Part shown: positions 49,911 through 57,847 of the stretch, one piece after another
Layout: each line of letters opens with the position of its first letter
Position numbering within the stretch: position 1 is the stretch's first letter
Origin: Paraconexibacter algicola
Lineage (GTDB): Bacteria; Actinomycetota; Thermoleophilia; Solirubrobacterales; Solirubrobacteraceae
Assembly (NCBI RefSeq): GCF_003044185.1
Contig: NZ_PYYB01000004.1
Span: 248,001 to 312,000, forward strand
DNA length: 64,000 nt
Reading direction: 5' to 3'
Notes under the pieces: model-generated
The model's input: the letters and a program-made list of their open reading frames with translations, nothing else
Database searches by the model: none
What the model was told of the DNA's origin: nothing
Program-made: the position numbers and the translations under genes

Positions 49911-52540
49911 GGGACCTCCAGGTCGGGATCGATGTCGTACTCGGCGATGGCCTTCGCCGCGTCCTGCGCGCGGCCGAGGGCGTGGAGCGCCCCGACGACC
50001 ACGTGGTGGCGGTCCACCTCGAAGAACCGGCGCAGCGCCCGGCGGTAGTCGCTGCGGCCGAAGCCGTCGGTGCCCAGGACCGTGCAGCGGCGACCGTCCA
50101 GCAGCGGCCGGATGAGGTCGGGGACCGCGCGCTGGTAGTCGGTCGCGATGACGACCGGCACGTCGGGGGTGCCGAGCGTCTCCTCGACGAACGACATGCG
50201 CGGCTCGTCGGTCGGGTGCAGGCGGTTGTGGCGCTCGACCGCGTAGCCGTCACGGGCCAGCTCCGTGAACGAGGTGACGCTGAAGACGTCCGCCTCGACG
50301 CCGTACTGCTCGCGCAGCAGCTCGGCGCCCGCGAGCACCTCACGCAGGATCGTGCCGGAGCCCAGCAGCTGCACGGCGGCGGGACCGTCGGCCTCCCGCA
50401 CCCGGTGCATGCCGCGCAGGATGCCCTCCCGGGCGCCCTCGGGCAGCGCGGGCTGCGGGTAGTTCTCGTTCATCAGCGTGATGTAGAAGAAGACGTCCTC
50501 CTGCTCGGCGACCATCCGGCGCAGGCCGTCCTGGACGATCACCGCGACCTCGTAGCCGTAGGCCGGGTCGTACGCGACGCAGTTGGGGATCGTGTGCGCG
50601 ACGAGGTGGCTGTGGCCGTCCTCGTGCTGCAGGCCCTCGCCGTTGAGCGTCGTGCGGCCCGCGGTGCCGCCGAGCAGGAAGCCGCGCGCGCGGCTGTCCC
50701 CGGCCGCCCAGGCGAGGTCGCCGACCCGCTGGAACCCGAACATCGAGTAGTAGATGTAGAACGGGATCATCGGGACGCCGTGGTTGGCGTAGGAGGTCGC
50801 GGCCGCGATCCACGAGGCCATCGCCCCGGCCTCGTTGATGCCCTCCTGGAGGATCTGCCCGGCCTTGTCCTCCTTGTAGAACATGAGCTGGTCGGCGTCC
50901 TCGGGCTGGTAGAGCTGCCCGACCTGGCTGAAGATCCCGAGCTGGCGGAACATGCCCTCCATGCCGAACGTGCGGGACTCGTCGGCGACGATCGGCACGA
51001 CGTGACGGCCCAGCGCCTTGTCGCGCACGATCGCGGCGAGGACGCGCACGAACGCCATCGTGGTGGAGATCTCGCGGTCGCCGCTGCCGTCCAGGACGGT
51101 GCGGAACGCCTCGAGATCCGGGACCTCCAGCGGCTCGCCGGTCGGCTTGCGGACCGGCAGGCTGCCGCCGAGCAGCTTGCGGCGCTCGGCGAGGTACTGC
51201 ATCGTCGGCTCGTCGGCGTCGGGCTTCACGAACACCTTGCGGCGGACGTCGTCGTCGCTGATCGGCAGGTCGAAGCGGTCGCGGAAGGCCAGCAGGGCCT
51301 CGTCGTCCATCTTCTTCTGCTGGTGGGTGATGTTCTGGCCCTCGCCGGCCTTGCCCATCCCGTAGCCCTTGACGGTCTTGGCGAGGATCACGGTCGGCTG
51401 CCCGGTGTGCGCGACGGCGGCGGCGTAGGCGGCGTGGATCTTCGCGGGGTCGTGCCCGCCGCGGTTGAGCGCCCAGATCTCCTTGTCGCTCATGTCCTTG
51501 ACCATCTCGCGCAGCTCCGGCGAGGCGCCGAAGAAGTGCTCGCGCACGAACGCGCCGTCGCGCGCCTTGTAGGCCTGGTAGTCGCCGTCGAGCGCCTCCT
51601 GCATGCGGCGGCGCAGCAGCCCGTCGGTGTCGCGCTCCAGCAGCGCGTCCCAGCGCGACCCCCAGATGACCTTGATGACGTTCCAGCCGGCCCCGCGGAA
51701 GTTCGTCTCGAGCTCCTGGATGATCTTCCCGTTGCCGCGTACGGGGCCGTCGAGCCGCTGCAGGTTGCAGTTGACGACGAAGACGAGGTTGTCGAGCTTC
51801 TCGCGGCCGGCGAGGGACAGGGCGCCCATCGACTCGGGCTCGTCCATCTCCCCGTCGCCCATGAACGCCCAGACCTTGCGCGCGGTCGTGTCGCTCAGGC
51901 CGCGGCCGCTGAGGTACTTCATGAACCGCGCCTGGTAGATCGCCATCAGCGGGCCGAGGCCCATCGAGACGGTCGGGAACTGCCAGAAGTCCGGCATCAG
52001 CCACGGGTGCGGGTACGACGACAGCCCCGGGCTGCGGTGGTCGCTCTCCTGGCGGAAGCGGAGCATCCGCTCCTCGGGGATGCGGCCCTCGAGGAACGCG
52101 CGGGCGTAGATCCCGGGCGAGGAGTGGCCCTGGATGTACACGAGGTCGCCGCCGTGCGCGGCCGACGGCGCGTGCCAGAAGTGGTTGAAGCCGACCTCGT
52201 AGAGCGTCGCGGCCGACTGGAACGAGGCGATGTGGCCGCCGAGCTCGGAGGACTCGGCGTTGGCGCGGAGCACGAGCGCCATCGCGTTCCAGCGGATCAG
52301 CGAGCGGAGGTCGTGCTCGACCTGCGGGTCGCCGGGCATCGGCGGCTCGGCGGCGACCGGGATCGTGTTGACGTACGGCGTGCTCAGGTGGTTGCGCAGG
52401 GGGACGCCGACCTCGTGCGCGGCGTTGCGCACCGCGTCGAGCAGCGTGCGGGCGCGGTCGGCGCCGTCGCGGGCGACGACGTCCCGCAGCGACTCGATCC
52501 ACTCCTGCGTCTCCTGGGGGTCGATGTCTGGCTCGCTCAC
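49898..52540 (-). CDS. aceE: Pyruvate dehydrogenase E1 component, homodimeric
   Basis: 880 residues from GTG 52540, usual AceE length. The ThDP/Mg motif is MGDGEMDEPESMGALSLAGR with NCNLQRLDGPVRGNGKI; the family markers VYIQGHSSPGIYARAFLEGR and KTVKGYGMGKAGEGQNITHQ are intact, as is RTFGMEGMFRQLGIFSQVGQ. Decarboxylates pyruvate and acetylates the E2 lipoyl group. TAACGT at 52554-52549 (minus), 8 bases upstream, supports a leaderless GTG start. The frame continues upstream but that part is antisense to alkB and not protein-like. Divergent from alkB. Confidence 0.96.
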   Translation of the reverse strand: MSEPDIDPQETQEWIESLRDVVARDGADRARTLLDAVRNAAHEVGVPLRNHLSTPYVNTIPVAAEPPMPGDPQVEHDLRSLIRWNAMALVLRANAESSELGGHIASFQSAATLYEVGFNHFWHAPSAAHGGDLVYIQGHSSPGIYARAFLEGRIPEERMLRFRQESDHRSPGLSSYPHPWLMPDFWQFPTVSMGLGPLMAIYQARFMKYLSGRGLSDTTARKVWAFMGDGEMDEPESMGALSLAGREKLDNLVFVVNCNLQRLDGPVRGNGKIIQELETNFRGAGWNVIKVIWGSRWDALLERDTDGLLRRRMQEALDGDYQAYKARDGAFVREHFFGASPELREMVKDMSDKEIWALNRGGHDPAKIHAAYAAAVAHTGQPTVILAKTVKGYGMGKAGEGQNITHQQKKMDDEALLAFRDRFDLPISDDDVRRKVFVKPDADEPTMQYLAERRKLLGGSLPVRKPTGEPLEVPDLEAFRTVLDGSGDREISTTMAFVRVLAAIVRDKALGRHVVPIVADESRTFGMEGMFRQLGIFSQVGQLYQPEDADQLMFYKEDKAGQILQEGINEAGAMASWIAAATSYANHGVPMIPFYIYYSMFGFQRVGDLAWAAGDSRARGFLLGGTAGRTTLNGEGLQHEDGHSHLVAHTIPNCVAYDPAYGYEVAVIVQDGLRRMVAEQEDVFFYITLMNENYPQPALPEGAREGILRGMHRVREADGPAAVQLLGSGTILREVLAGAELLREQYGVEADVFSVTSFTELARDGYAVERHNRLHPTDEPRMSFVEETLGTPDVPVVIATDYQRAVPDLIRPLLDGRRCTVLGTDGFGRSDYRRALRRFFEVDRHHVVVGALHALGRAQDAAKAIAEYDIDPDLEVPWRR

Positions 52541-52548
52541 GGTCTCTG

Positions 52549-52554
52549 ACGTTA
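52549..52554 (-). promoter_or_regulatory. -10 box of aceE
   Basis: TAACGT on the minus strand, 8 bases before GTG 52540, without RBS. Confidence 0.45.
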
Positions 52555-52595
52555 CGGGACCCGTGGGACCGGCCGTGAAGGATTCCTGCAACCGA

Positions 52596-52621
52596 TTTAC
52601 ACGAGTGGGGTACTGTGTCAA
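52596..52621. promoter_or_regulatory. Inverted repeat and promoter region of alkB
   Basis: TTTACAC, 12 bases, GTGTCAA: near-perfect arms (6 of 7) covering TACTGT (52611-52616), a likely -10. Suited to the TetR encoded at the end of the alkB operon. ATG 52673 has GAGGGAG 11 bases upstream, so this transcript has a leader. Confidence 0.5.
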
Positions 52622-52672
52622 GCGAGCCGACGGAGAGCGGCTCATCTGTCCACACGAGGGAGCAGCCGTCCG

Positions 52673-53872
52673 ATGGCCACCGCCACCCACGACCACCACC
52701 ATCACCACCACCACGACGACGACGCCGAGGCAGTGCCCACCCCGGCCTGGACCGACGGCAAGCGCTACGCGTGGCTGCTCGGGCTGATCGTCCCGCTGTC
52801 CCCGTTCATCGCCTGGGGCGTCGACGCCGCCTGGTCGGTCCCGGCGATCTGGTTCATCGGCCCGGTGCTCGTGTTCGTCCTGATGCCGATCCTCGACACG
52901 GCGATCGGCACCGACGAGGAGAACCCGCCCGACAGCGTCATCAAGTGGCTCGAGAACGACCGCTACTACCGCTGGTGCACCTACGCGTTCCTGCCGCTGC
53001 AGTACGGCGCGCTGATCCTGGCCGGCGCCCTGTGGTCCTCCGGCGACCTCGGTCCCGCCGCGCTCGTCGGCCTCACCTGGACCGTCGGCCTCGTCAACGG
53101 CATCGGCATCAACACCGCCCACGAGCTCGGCCACAAGCGCGCGAGCCTCGAGCGCTGGCTCAGCAAGGTCGCGCTCGCCCCGACGTTCTACGGGCACTTC
53201 TTCATCGAGCACAACCGCGGCCACCACGTCCGCGTCGCCACCCCCGAGGACCCGGCGTCCTCGCGCCTGGGCGAGAGCTTCTGGGCGTTCCTGCCGCGCA
53301 CCGTCGCCGGCTCGTTCAGCTCGTCCTGGGAGCTCGAGAAGGAGCGCCTGGCCCGCACCGGCCGCGGTCCGTGGACGATCCACAACGACATCCTCAACGC
53401 GTGGCTGATGACCGTCGTGCTGTTCGGCGGCCTCGCCGTCGCCTTCGGCCCCGTCGTCCTCCCCTACCTGCTGGTCCAGGCGGTGCTCGGCTTCTCGCTG
53501 CTGGAGGTCGTCAACTACCTCGAGCACTACGGCCTGCTGCGCGAGAAGCGCGAGGACGGCCGCTACGTGCGGACCGCCCCGGAGCACAGCTGGAACGCCA
53601 ACAACGTCGCCTCCAACGTGTTCCTCTACCACCTGCAGCGCCACAGCGACCACCACGCCAACCCGGTCCGCCGCTACCAGGCCCTGCGCCACTTCGAGGA
53701 GGCCCCGCAGCTGCCCACCGGGTACGCGGGCATGATCGTCCTGGCCGCGATCCCGCCGCTGTGGCGCCGCGTCATGGACCCGCGCGTGCTCGCCCACTAC
53801 GACGGCGACGTGACGCGCGCGAACATCCATCCGCGCAGGCGGGCGAAGGTCCTGGCACGGTACGGGGCATGA
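52673..53872 (+). CDS. alkB: Alkane 1-monooxygenase, integral membrane di-iron
   Basis: 399 residues with about six membrane helices. The histidine motifs of AlkB are all there: NTAHELGH (His150, His154), EHNRGHH (180-185), LQRHSDHH (324-328) and the AlkB-specific NYLEHYGL (281-288). It hydroxylates n-alkanes at the terminal carbon using O2 and electrons from rubredoxin, encoded by the next gene (ATGA overlap). Oddity: residues 6-17 are HDHHHHHHHDDD, a natural poly-His run before the first helix, perhaps a metal-holding tail. Confidence 0.95.
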   Translation: MATATHDHHHHHHHDDDAEAVPTPAWTDGKRYAWLLGLIVPLSPFIAWGVDAAWSVPAIWFIGPVLVFVLMPILDTAIGTDEENPPDSVIKWLENDRYYRWCTYAFLPLQYGALILAGALWSSGDLGPAALVGLTWTVGLVNGIGINTAHELGHKRASLERWLSKVALAPTFYGHFFIEHNRGHHVRVATPEDPASSRLGESFWAFLPRTVAGSFSSSWELEKERLARTGRGPWTIHNDILNAWLMTVVLFGGLAVAFGPVVLPYLLVQAVLGFSLLEVVNYLEHYGLLREKREDGRYVRTAPEHSWNANNVASNVFLYHLQRHSDHHANPVRRYQALRHFEEAPQLPTGYAGMIVLAAIPPLWRRVMDPRVLAHYDGDVTRANIHPRRRAKVLARYGA

Positions 53873-54033
53873 GCCGCCACGTCTGCCCCGGCTGCGGGTA
53901 CGTCTACGACGAGACCGCCGGCCACCCACGCGAGGGGTTCCCGCCCGGCACGCCGTGGTCGGCGATCCCCGACGACTGGGCCTGCCCGGACTGCGCGGTA
54001 CGCGACAAGGCCGACTTCGAGCCCGCGGCGTGA
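53869..54033 (+). CDS. rubA: Rubredoxin of the AlkB system
   Basis: 54 residues. Iron ligands Cys6, Cys9, Cys39 and Cys42 in VCPGCGYVYD and WACPDC, with the spacing PREGFPPGTPWSAIPDDW typical of alkane-linked rubredoxins. Passes electrons to AlkB; no rubredoxin reductase gene is nearby. Overlaps alkB (ATGA) and the TetR gene (GTGA). Confidence 0.95.
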   Translation: MSRHVCPGCGYVYDETAGHPREGFPPGTPWSAIPDDWACPDCAVRDKADFEPAA

Positions 54034-54629
54034 GGCGCCGCGCCCCGTACGCGCAGGCCGCCAAGGAGCTGCTGCGCGAGTCGCTGCTCGACGGTGCGCG
54101 CGAGCTGCTCGCCGAGCGCGACTGGGCCGACGTCACGATGGCGCAGATCGCGGCGGCGGCCGGGGTCAGCCGCCAGACGGTCTACAACGAGTTCGGCTCG
54201 CGCGAGGAGTTCGCGCAGGCGCTGGTCGTGCGCGAGGCCGAGCGGTTCGTCGCCGCCGTCCACGAGGCGGTGCGCGCCAACGCCGCGGACCCGGTGAAGG
54301 CGCTCGCCGCAGCGTTCGAGGTGTTCCTGCTGGCCGCCGAGGAGGACCCGCTCGTGCGCGCGGTGCTCACCGGCCAGGGGAGCGAGGAGCTGCTCGCGCT
54401 CGTCACCACGCAGGGCGAGCCGGTGCTCCAGCGCGCCACCGAGCAGCTGCAGGCGGTCGTCCTCGAGCACTGGGACGGCCTGCGCCCGGCGCAGGCGCGG
54501 CTGCTGTCCGAGGCCGTCGTGCGCCTCGCGATCAGCTACGCGACGCTGCCGAGCGGTCCGTCGGCGATGACCGCCGCGCAGGTCAGCGCGCTCCTCGGCC
54601 CGTTCGTGCGCGACGCCCTCGGCACCTGA
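54030..54629 (+). CDS. TetR regulator of the alkB operon (AlkX-like)
   Basis: 199 residues from GTG 54030, coupled to the rubredoxin gene. The helix-turn-helix lies at about residues 30-62 (DVTMAQIAAAAGVSRQTVYN then EFGSREEFAQAL). An alkB-rubredoxin-TetR order is known in actinobacteria, where the TetR protein represses its operon and is relieved by alkanes or fatty acids. The inverted repeat at 52596-52621 is the best candidate site; this is inference. Confidence 0.88.
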   Translation: MRRRAPYAQAAKELLRESLLDGARELLAERDWADVTMAQIAAAAGVSRQTVYNEFGSREEFAQALVVREAERFVAAVHEAVRANAADPVKALAAAFEVFLLAAEEDPLVRAVLTGQGSEELLALVTTQGEPVLQRATEQLQAVVLEHWDGLRPAQARLLSEAVVRLAISYATLPSGPSAMTAAQVSALLGPFVRDALGT

Positions 54630-54654
54630 CCGCCCGCCCCGGGGCCGGGCCCGG

Positions 54655-55671
54655 TCAGAGTGCCGCGCGGATGGCGGTCTCGAAGCTGCGGAAGCCGAAC
54701 GAGCCCTCCAGGCGTGCCGCCACCGTGCCGTCGCGGCGGATCGTGAACAGCCACGGCTCGGTCGGCAGGCCGAACGCCTCCAGCGGCGGGCGCAGCCCCT
54801 TGGAGAGGTCGTTGTCGACGTAGACCTCCTGGTGGATGAAGGCCATCCGGTCCCCGTACTTGGCCTTGAGCTGCAGCTCGATGTCGACGACCGGGCCGCA
54901 GACGCGCGACTGGCACAGCTGCGGCGTGGCGAACAGGAGCGCGACGGGCCTCTTGCCCAGGACGTCCTTCAGGGACTCGTCGTGCAGGTCCGACGGCGGG
55001 ATGCGCGTGTCGATCGACGCGACGTCCCCGCCCGCGGAGGCGACGGTGTCGGTCTCGACGGCGGGCGCCTTCTCGCCCGGGGCGACGACCGGGTCCTTCG
55101 CCGGGTCGATGACCTCGATCTGCGAGGGCGCCCCGACGAGGTCGCCGTTCACCTCGCTGACGACGAGCACCCGGTAGGCCCCGGGCTGCGCGGCCTGCAC
55201 CTGCGCGGTGTACACGGCCGCGAACGGGTCCTTCTCGCTGGCGGCCTGCCGGCTGCGGAACGGCGGGTCGGTGACGAGCAGGTCGGCGGGCGCCGGGAAC
55301 GGCCCGATCGCCTTCGCGTTCTCCGACCGGGCGAGGTACACGACCGTGGGCGCGTAGACGAACGCGTTCTCGCCGTCGATGACCCCGAACGCCAGCCGCG
55401 GCTTCGGCGTCGGGAAGATCGTCGTCGCCAGCCCGACCGTCGTGCCGGTCCCGTCGAGGCCGTCGGCGAGCTCGCGCAGCGTGCGGCCGTCGGCCTGCGG
55501 GAAGCGGGACACGTCGACGTTCGTCGCCTTCGCGAGCTCGGCCCGCAGCGTCGCCGATGCGGGTCCGCGCGGGGCGCGGTCGCCGCCCCCGTCGTCGTCG
55601 GAGCCGCAGGCCGCCACCGCGGTCCCACTGAGCGCGGCGAGCAGGACGGCGAGGACGCGGCGTGCGGGCAT
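54655..55671 (-). CDS. Lipoprotein with thioredoxin-like domain
   Basis: 338 residues from ATG 55671. A lipobox (residues of about 13-23, GTAVAAC then GSDDDGGGD) anchors it outside the membrane. The middle part is beta-rich. The C-terminal 130 residues are thioredoxin-like: DESLKDVLGKRPVALLFATP, then CQSRVCGP (CxxxxC rather than CxxC), KYGDRMAFIHQEVY and LPTEPWLFTIRRDGTVAARL. Redox activity is possible but the Cys spacing is unusual. Its long 5' region (to about 55860) is highly structured. Confidence 0.75.
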   Translation of the reverse strand: MPARRVLAVLLAALSGTAVAACGSDDDGGGDRAPRGPASATLRAELAKATNVDVSRFPQADGRTLRELADGLDGTGTTVGLATTIFPTPKPRLAFGVIDGENAFVYAPTVVYLARSENAKAIGPFPAPADLLVTDPPFRSRQAASEKDPFAAVYTAQVQAAQPGAYRVLVVSEVNGDLVGAPSQIEVIDPAKDPVVAPGEKAPAVETDTVASAGGDVASIDTRIPPSDLHDESLKDVLGKRPVALLFATPQLCQSRVCGPVVDIELQLKAKYGDRMAFIHQEVYVDNDLSKGLRPPLEAFGLPTEPWLFTIRRDGTVAARLEGSFGFRSFETAIRAAL

Positions 55672-55689
55672 GGACACATGATCCCTGAC

Positions 55690-55851
55690 GGCCCGGCGTG
55701 ACGGGCCTGTACCCTTGAGGAACGACGGGCCGCCTACTCGACCTGGACCTTCGAGGTCCGACCGCGCCACGCACCCGGCCTCGTGCCGGGTGGCCAGTCC
55801 GGTGGTCGGGAGTGTCACGCCGCCCAGGCAGACACGATCATCAGTCCTGGG
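55690..55851. ncRNA. Structured intergenic region, possible RNA element or leader
   Basis: Three perfect hairpins in a row: GGCCCG/CGGGCC (55690-55707), GGACCT/AGGTCC with a 3-base loop (55745-55759) and CACCCGGC/GCCGGGTG (55772-55792). Then come two crossing pairings, GTGTC/GACAC (55812-55816 with 55831-55835) and CCCAGG/CCTGGG (55823-55828 with 55846-55851), which would make a pseudoknot. On the minus strand it would be the leader of the lipoprotein gene. No known riboswitch class could be matched. High GC makes chance pairing easy, so confidence is low. Confidence 0.3.
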
Positions 55852-55886
55852 ACGTTTGTAGTTCGAGGTGGCCATCGTCGGGCGCC

Positions 55887-55910
55887 GGGCGGGTCCTCCG
55901 GGACCCGCCC
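55887..55910 (-). terminator. Hairpin ending the TetR gene 55937-56575
   Basis: GGGCGGGTCC-TCCG-GGACCCGCCC: perfect 10-base stem and tetraloop, 26 bases past the minus-strand stop. No T-run. Confidence 0.55.
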
Positions 55911-55936
55911 ACAGCCCGCCCGGCCTGCGTCGGCCG

Positions 55937-56575
55937 TCAGGGCGCGAGCAGCCGCATCGCCGCGTCGACCGCGTCCGGGGCGAGGTCCAGGAGCTGCTCG
56001 GGATGGCCGGCGAGCACGCGGTCGTACGCGAGCGCCTCGACGGCGCCGAGGAGCGCGAGGAGCCGCGCCCGCGGCGGTGGCAGGTCCGGGCGGCCGACCC
56101 GCTCGAGCGCGGCGGCGAACACGACGAGGAACTGGTCGAGCGCCTCGGCGCGCCGCTGCAGGGCGACGTTCCCGGCGCCGCGGATCTCGATCAGGAAGGT
56201 CCGCGCCGCGGTCGGGCGCTCGGCGAACCACGCGAAGTACGCGACCGCGGCCTGCTCGATCCCGTCCTCGAGCGTGGTGACCTGGGCCAGCGACCGCCCG
56301 AGGTCGGTCATCAGGGCCTGCACCACCGACTCGTAGGCCTCCAGGAAGCACTCCTCCTTGCCGGGGAAGTGCGCGTAGAAGGTCGACAGCGAGACCCCGG
56401 CCGTCCGGGCGATCTCCCCGACCTTCACGCCCGCGTAGCCGTGCTCGGCCACGAGCTCCACGAGGGCGTCGAGCAGGCGCGTGCGCTGCGAGCTCGCGAC
56501 CACCTGCCCGCCAGGAGAGTGCCGGCCGCGGGGCAGCGGCCGCGGCGGTGGCTCGTCCGGATTGACCGCGCGCAT
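55937..56575 (-). CDS. TetR/AcrR family transcriptional regulator
   Basis: 212 residues from ATG 56575, with an N-terminal Pro/Arg-rich arm of about 25 residues before the DNA-binding domain. The helix-turn-helix contains GVKVGEIARTAGVSLSTFYA then HFPGKEECFLEAY. The C-terminal domain (FAWFAERPTAARTFLIEIRG) resembles TetR proteins of lipid or drug metabolism. It has no divergent partner; the aminotransferase gene upstream is on the same strand (66 bases). A strong hairpin follows. Target unknown. Confidence 0.88.
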   Translation of the reverse strand: MRAVNPDEPPPRPLPRGRHSPGGQVVASSQRTRLLDALVELVAEHGYAGVKVGEIARTAGVSLSTFYAHFPGKEECFLEAYESVVQALMTDLGRSLAQVTTLEDGIEQAAVAYFAWFAERPTAARTFLIEIRGAGNVALQRRAEALDQFLVVFAAALERVGRPDLPPPRARLLALLGAVEALAYDRVLAGHPEQLLDLAPDAVDAAMRLLAP

Positions 56576-56641
56576 CGTGCGACATTTGACCAGACCCGGA
56601 GGTCGGGACGGCCAGGACCTCCGGATTGGCGCGGACGACCT

Positions 56642-57793
56642 CTACCCGAGCGCGTGCCCGAGCCGCTGCAGCGCCTCGTCCAGCTCGGCGTCCGGGAGGG
56701 CCAGCGACAGGCGCGCCCAGCCCGCCCCGCGCGCCCCGAACCCCTCCCCCGGTGCGACCGCGACCCGCGTGCGATCGAGCAGCCGCCGGGCGCTCCAGCC
56801 CTCCGGCAGCCGCCACCACGCGTAGAACGTGCCCTGCGGCGGCTCGATCCCGGGAAGCCCGGCCGCGACGAGCCGGTCGCGACGCGCCGCGTAGACGGCC
56901 GCGCGGTCGGCCACCGTCGCCTGGTCGCCGTCGAGGGCCGCCGCGAGCCCGTGCTGCAGGGCGGTGAAGACGCCGGCGTGCATGTGGTCCAGGAGCAGCT
57001 GCACGCGCGCCACGACCTCGGCGTTCCCGACGACGAAGCCGATCCGCCAGCCCGCCATGCCGTGGACCTTGGAGGCGGACCACAGCTCGACCGCCACGTC
57101 CGCCGCCCCGTCGAGCTCGAGCACGCTCCGCGCCCGGCGCCCGTCGAAGGCGAGGAACCCGTAGGCGAGGTCGTGCACGAGCGTCAGGCCGTGCGCGTGC
57201 GCGCGCTCGACCGCGGTGCGCAGCGTGGCGTCCGTCGCCAGCACGGCGCAGGGGTTGGACGGGTAGTTCAGCACCGCGACGGTCGCCGCGGCGAGGTCCG
57301 CGGCGGCGACCGCGTCCCAGTCGGGCTGCCAGCCCGCGCGCTGCTCCAGCGGCAGCGCGACCGTGCGGGCACCGGCGAGCGCGACGCCGCTGGGGTAGTC
57401 CGGGTAGCCGGGGTCGGGCAGCAGGACGGCGTCGCCGCGCTGGGCGAGCGCGAGCGCGAGCAGCGTGATCGCGGTCTTGGTGCCGGGCACGACCGCGACC
57501 TGGCGGTCGGGGTCCAGCGTCACGCCGTGGTCGGCCGCGTAGCGCCGGGCGATCGCCTCGCGCAGGGCGCGCTGACCGTCGAAGGGCGGGTAGCCGTGGA
57601 CCGCCGGGGTGGCGGTCTGCCCGAGCGCCTCGGCGACCGCGGCGAGCGCGTGGGCGGGCGGCGGCAGGTCGGGGTTGCCGCGACCGAGGTCGATCACCGG
57701 CGGGCCGGGCGTGGCGCGCGCGGCGGCCACCGCGGCGAGGATCCCGGTGAAGAACTGCGGGGGCAGGCGCTCCAGCCGGTCGGGTCGGGGCAC
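56642..57793 (-). CDS. PLP-dependent aminotransferase, class I/II
   Basis: 383 residues from GTG 57793, 6 bases after a TAGGTT -10. Fold type I: substrate/PLP segments GRGNPDLPPP, PGTKTAITLL, YPSNPCAVLA (Asn binding PLP), HDLAYGFLAF (Asp-x-Ala-Tyr) and WSASKVHGMAGWRIGF with the Schiff-base Lys. Closest in feel to aspartate/LL-diaminopimelate or N-succinyl-DAP aminotransferases; the amino donor and substrate cannot be fixed. The opening RLERLPPQFFTGILA matches DapC/DapL-like enzymes. Confidence 0.88.
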   Translation of the reverse strand: MPRPDRLERLPPQFFTGILAAVAAARATPGPPVIDLGRGNPDLPPPAHALAAVAEALGQTATPAVHGYPPFDGQRALREAIARRYAADHGVTLDPDRQVAVVPGTKTAITLLALALAQRGDAVLLPDPGYPDYPSGVALAGARTVALPLEQRAGWQPDWDAVAAADLAAATVAVLNYPSNPCAVLATDATLRTAVERAHAHGLTLVHDLAYGFLAFDGRRARSVLELDGAADVAVELWSASKVHGMAGWRIGFVVGNAEVVARVQLLLDHMHAGVFTALQHGLAAALDGDQATVADRAAVYAARRDRLVAAGLPGIEPPQGTFYAWWRLPEGWSARRLLDRTRVAVAPGEGFGARGAGWARLSLALPDAELDEALQRLGHALG

Positions 57794-57799
57794 CCCGGC

Positions 57800-57805
57800 A
57801 ACCTA
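57800..57805 (-). promoter_or_regulatory. -10 box of the aminotransferase gene
   Basis: TAGGTT on the minus strand, 6 bases before GTG 57793. Confidence 0.45.
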
Positions 57806-57847
57806 GCGTTCACGAGATCCGGTCGTGCGCCTGCCAGCCTGCCGGGG

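Noticed and set aside
52541-54136. N-terminal extension of aceE to 54136
   Set aside because: It is antisense to alkB, rubredoxin and TetR and has no AceE character; AceE homologues begin near GTG 52540, which also has a -10 box.
55672-55875. Coding extension of the lipoprotein to ATG 55875
   Set aside because: It would put 68 polar residues before a clear signal peptide and lipobox, and that stretch is full of hairpins; ATG 55671 is the natural start.
55840-55885. Fluoride riboswitch-like segment on the minus strand (ATGG ... AAAC-GTCC-GGAC-TGATGA)
   Set aside because: The AAAC and TGATG parts look similar, but the stem loop is too small, the pseudoknot between the first loop and the 3' strand does not form, and the gene downstream is not a fluoride exporter.
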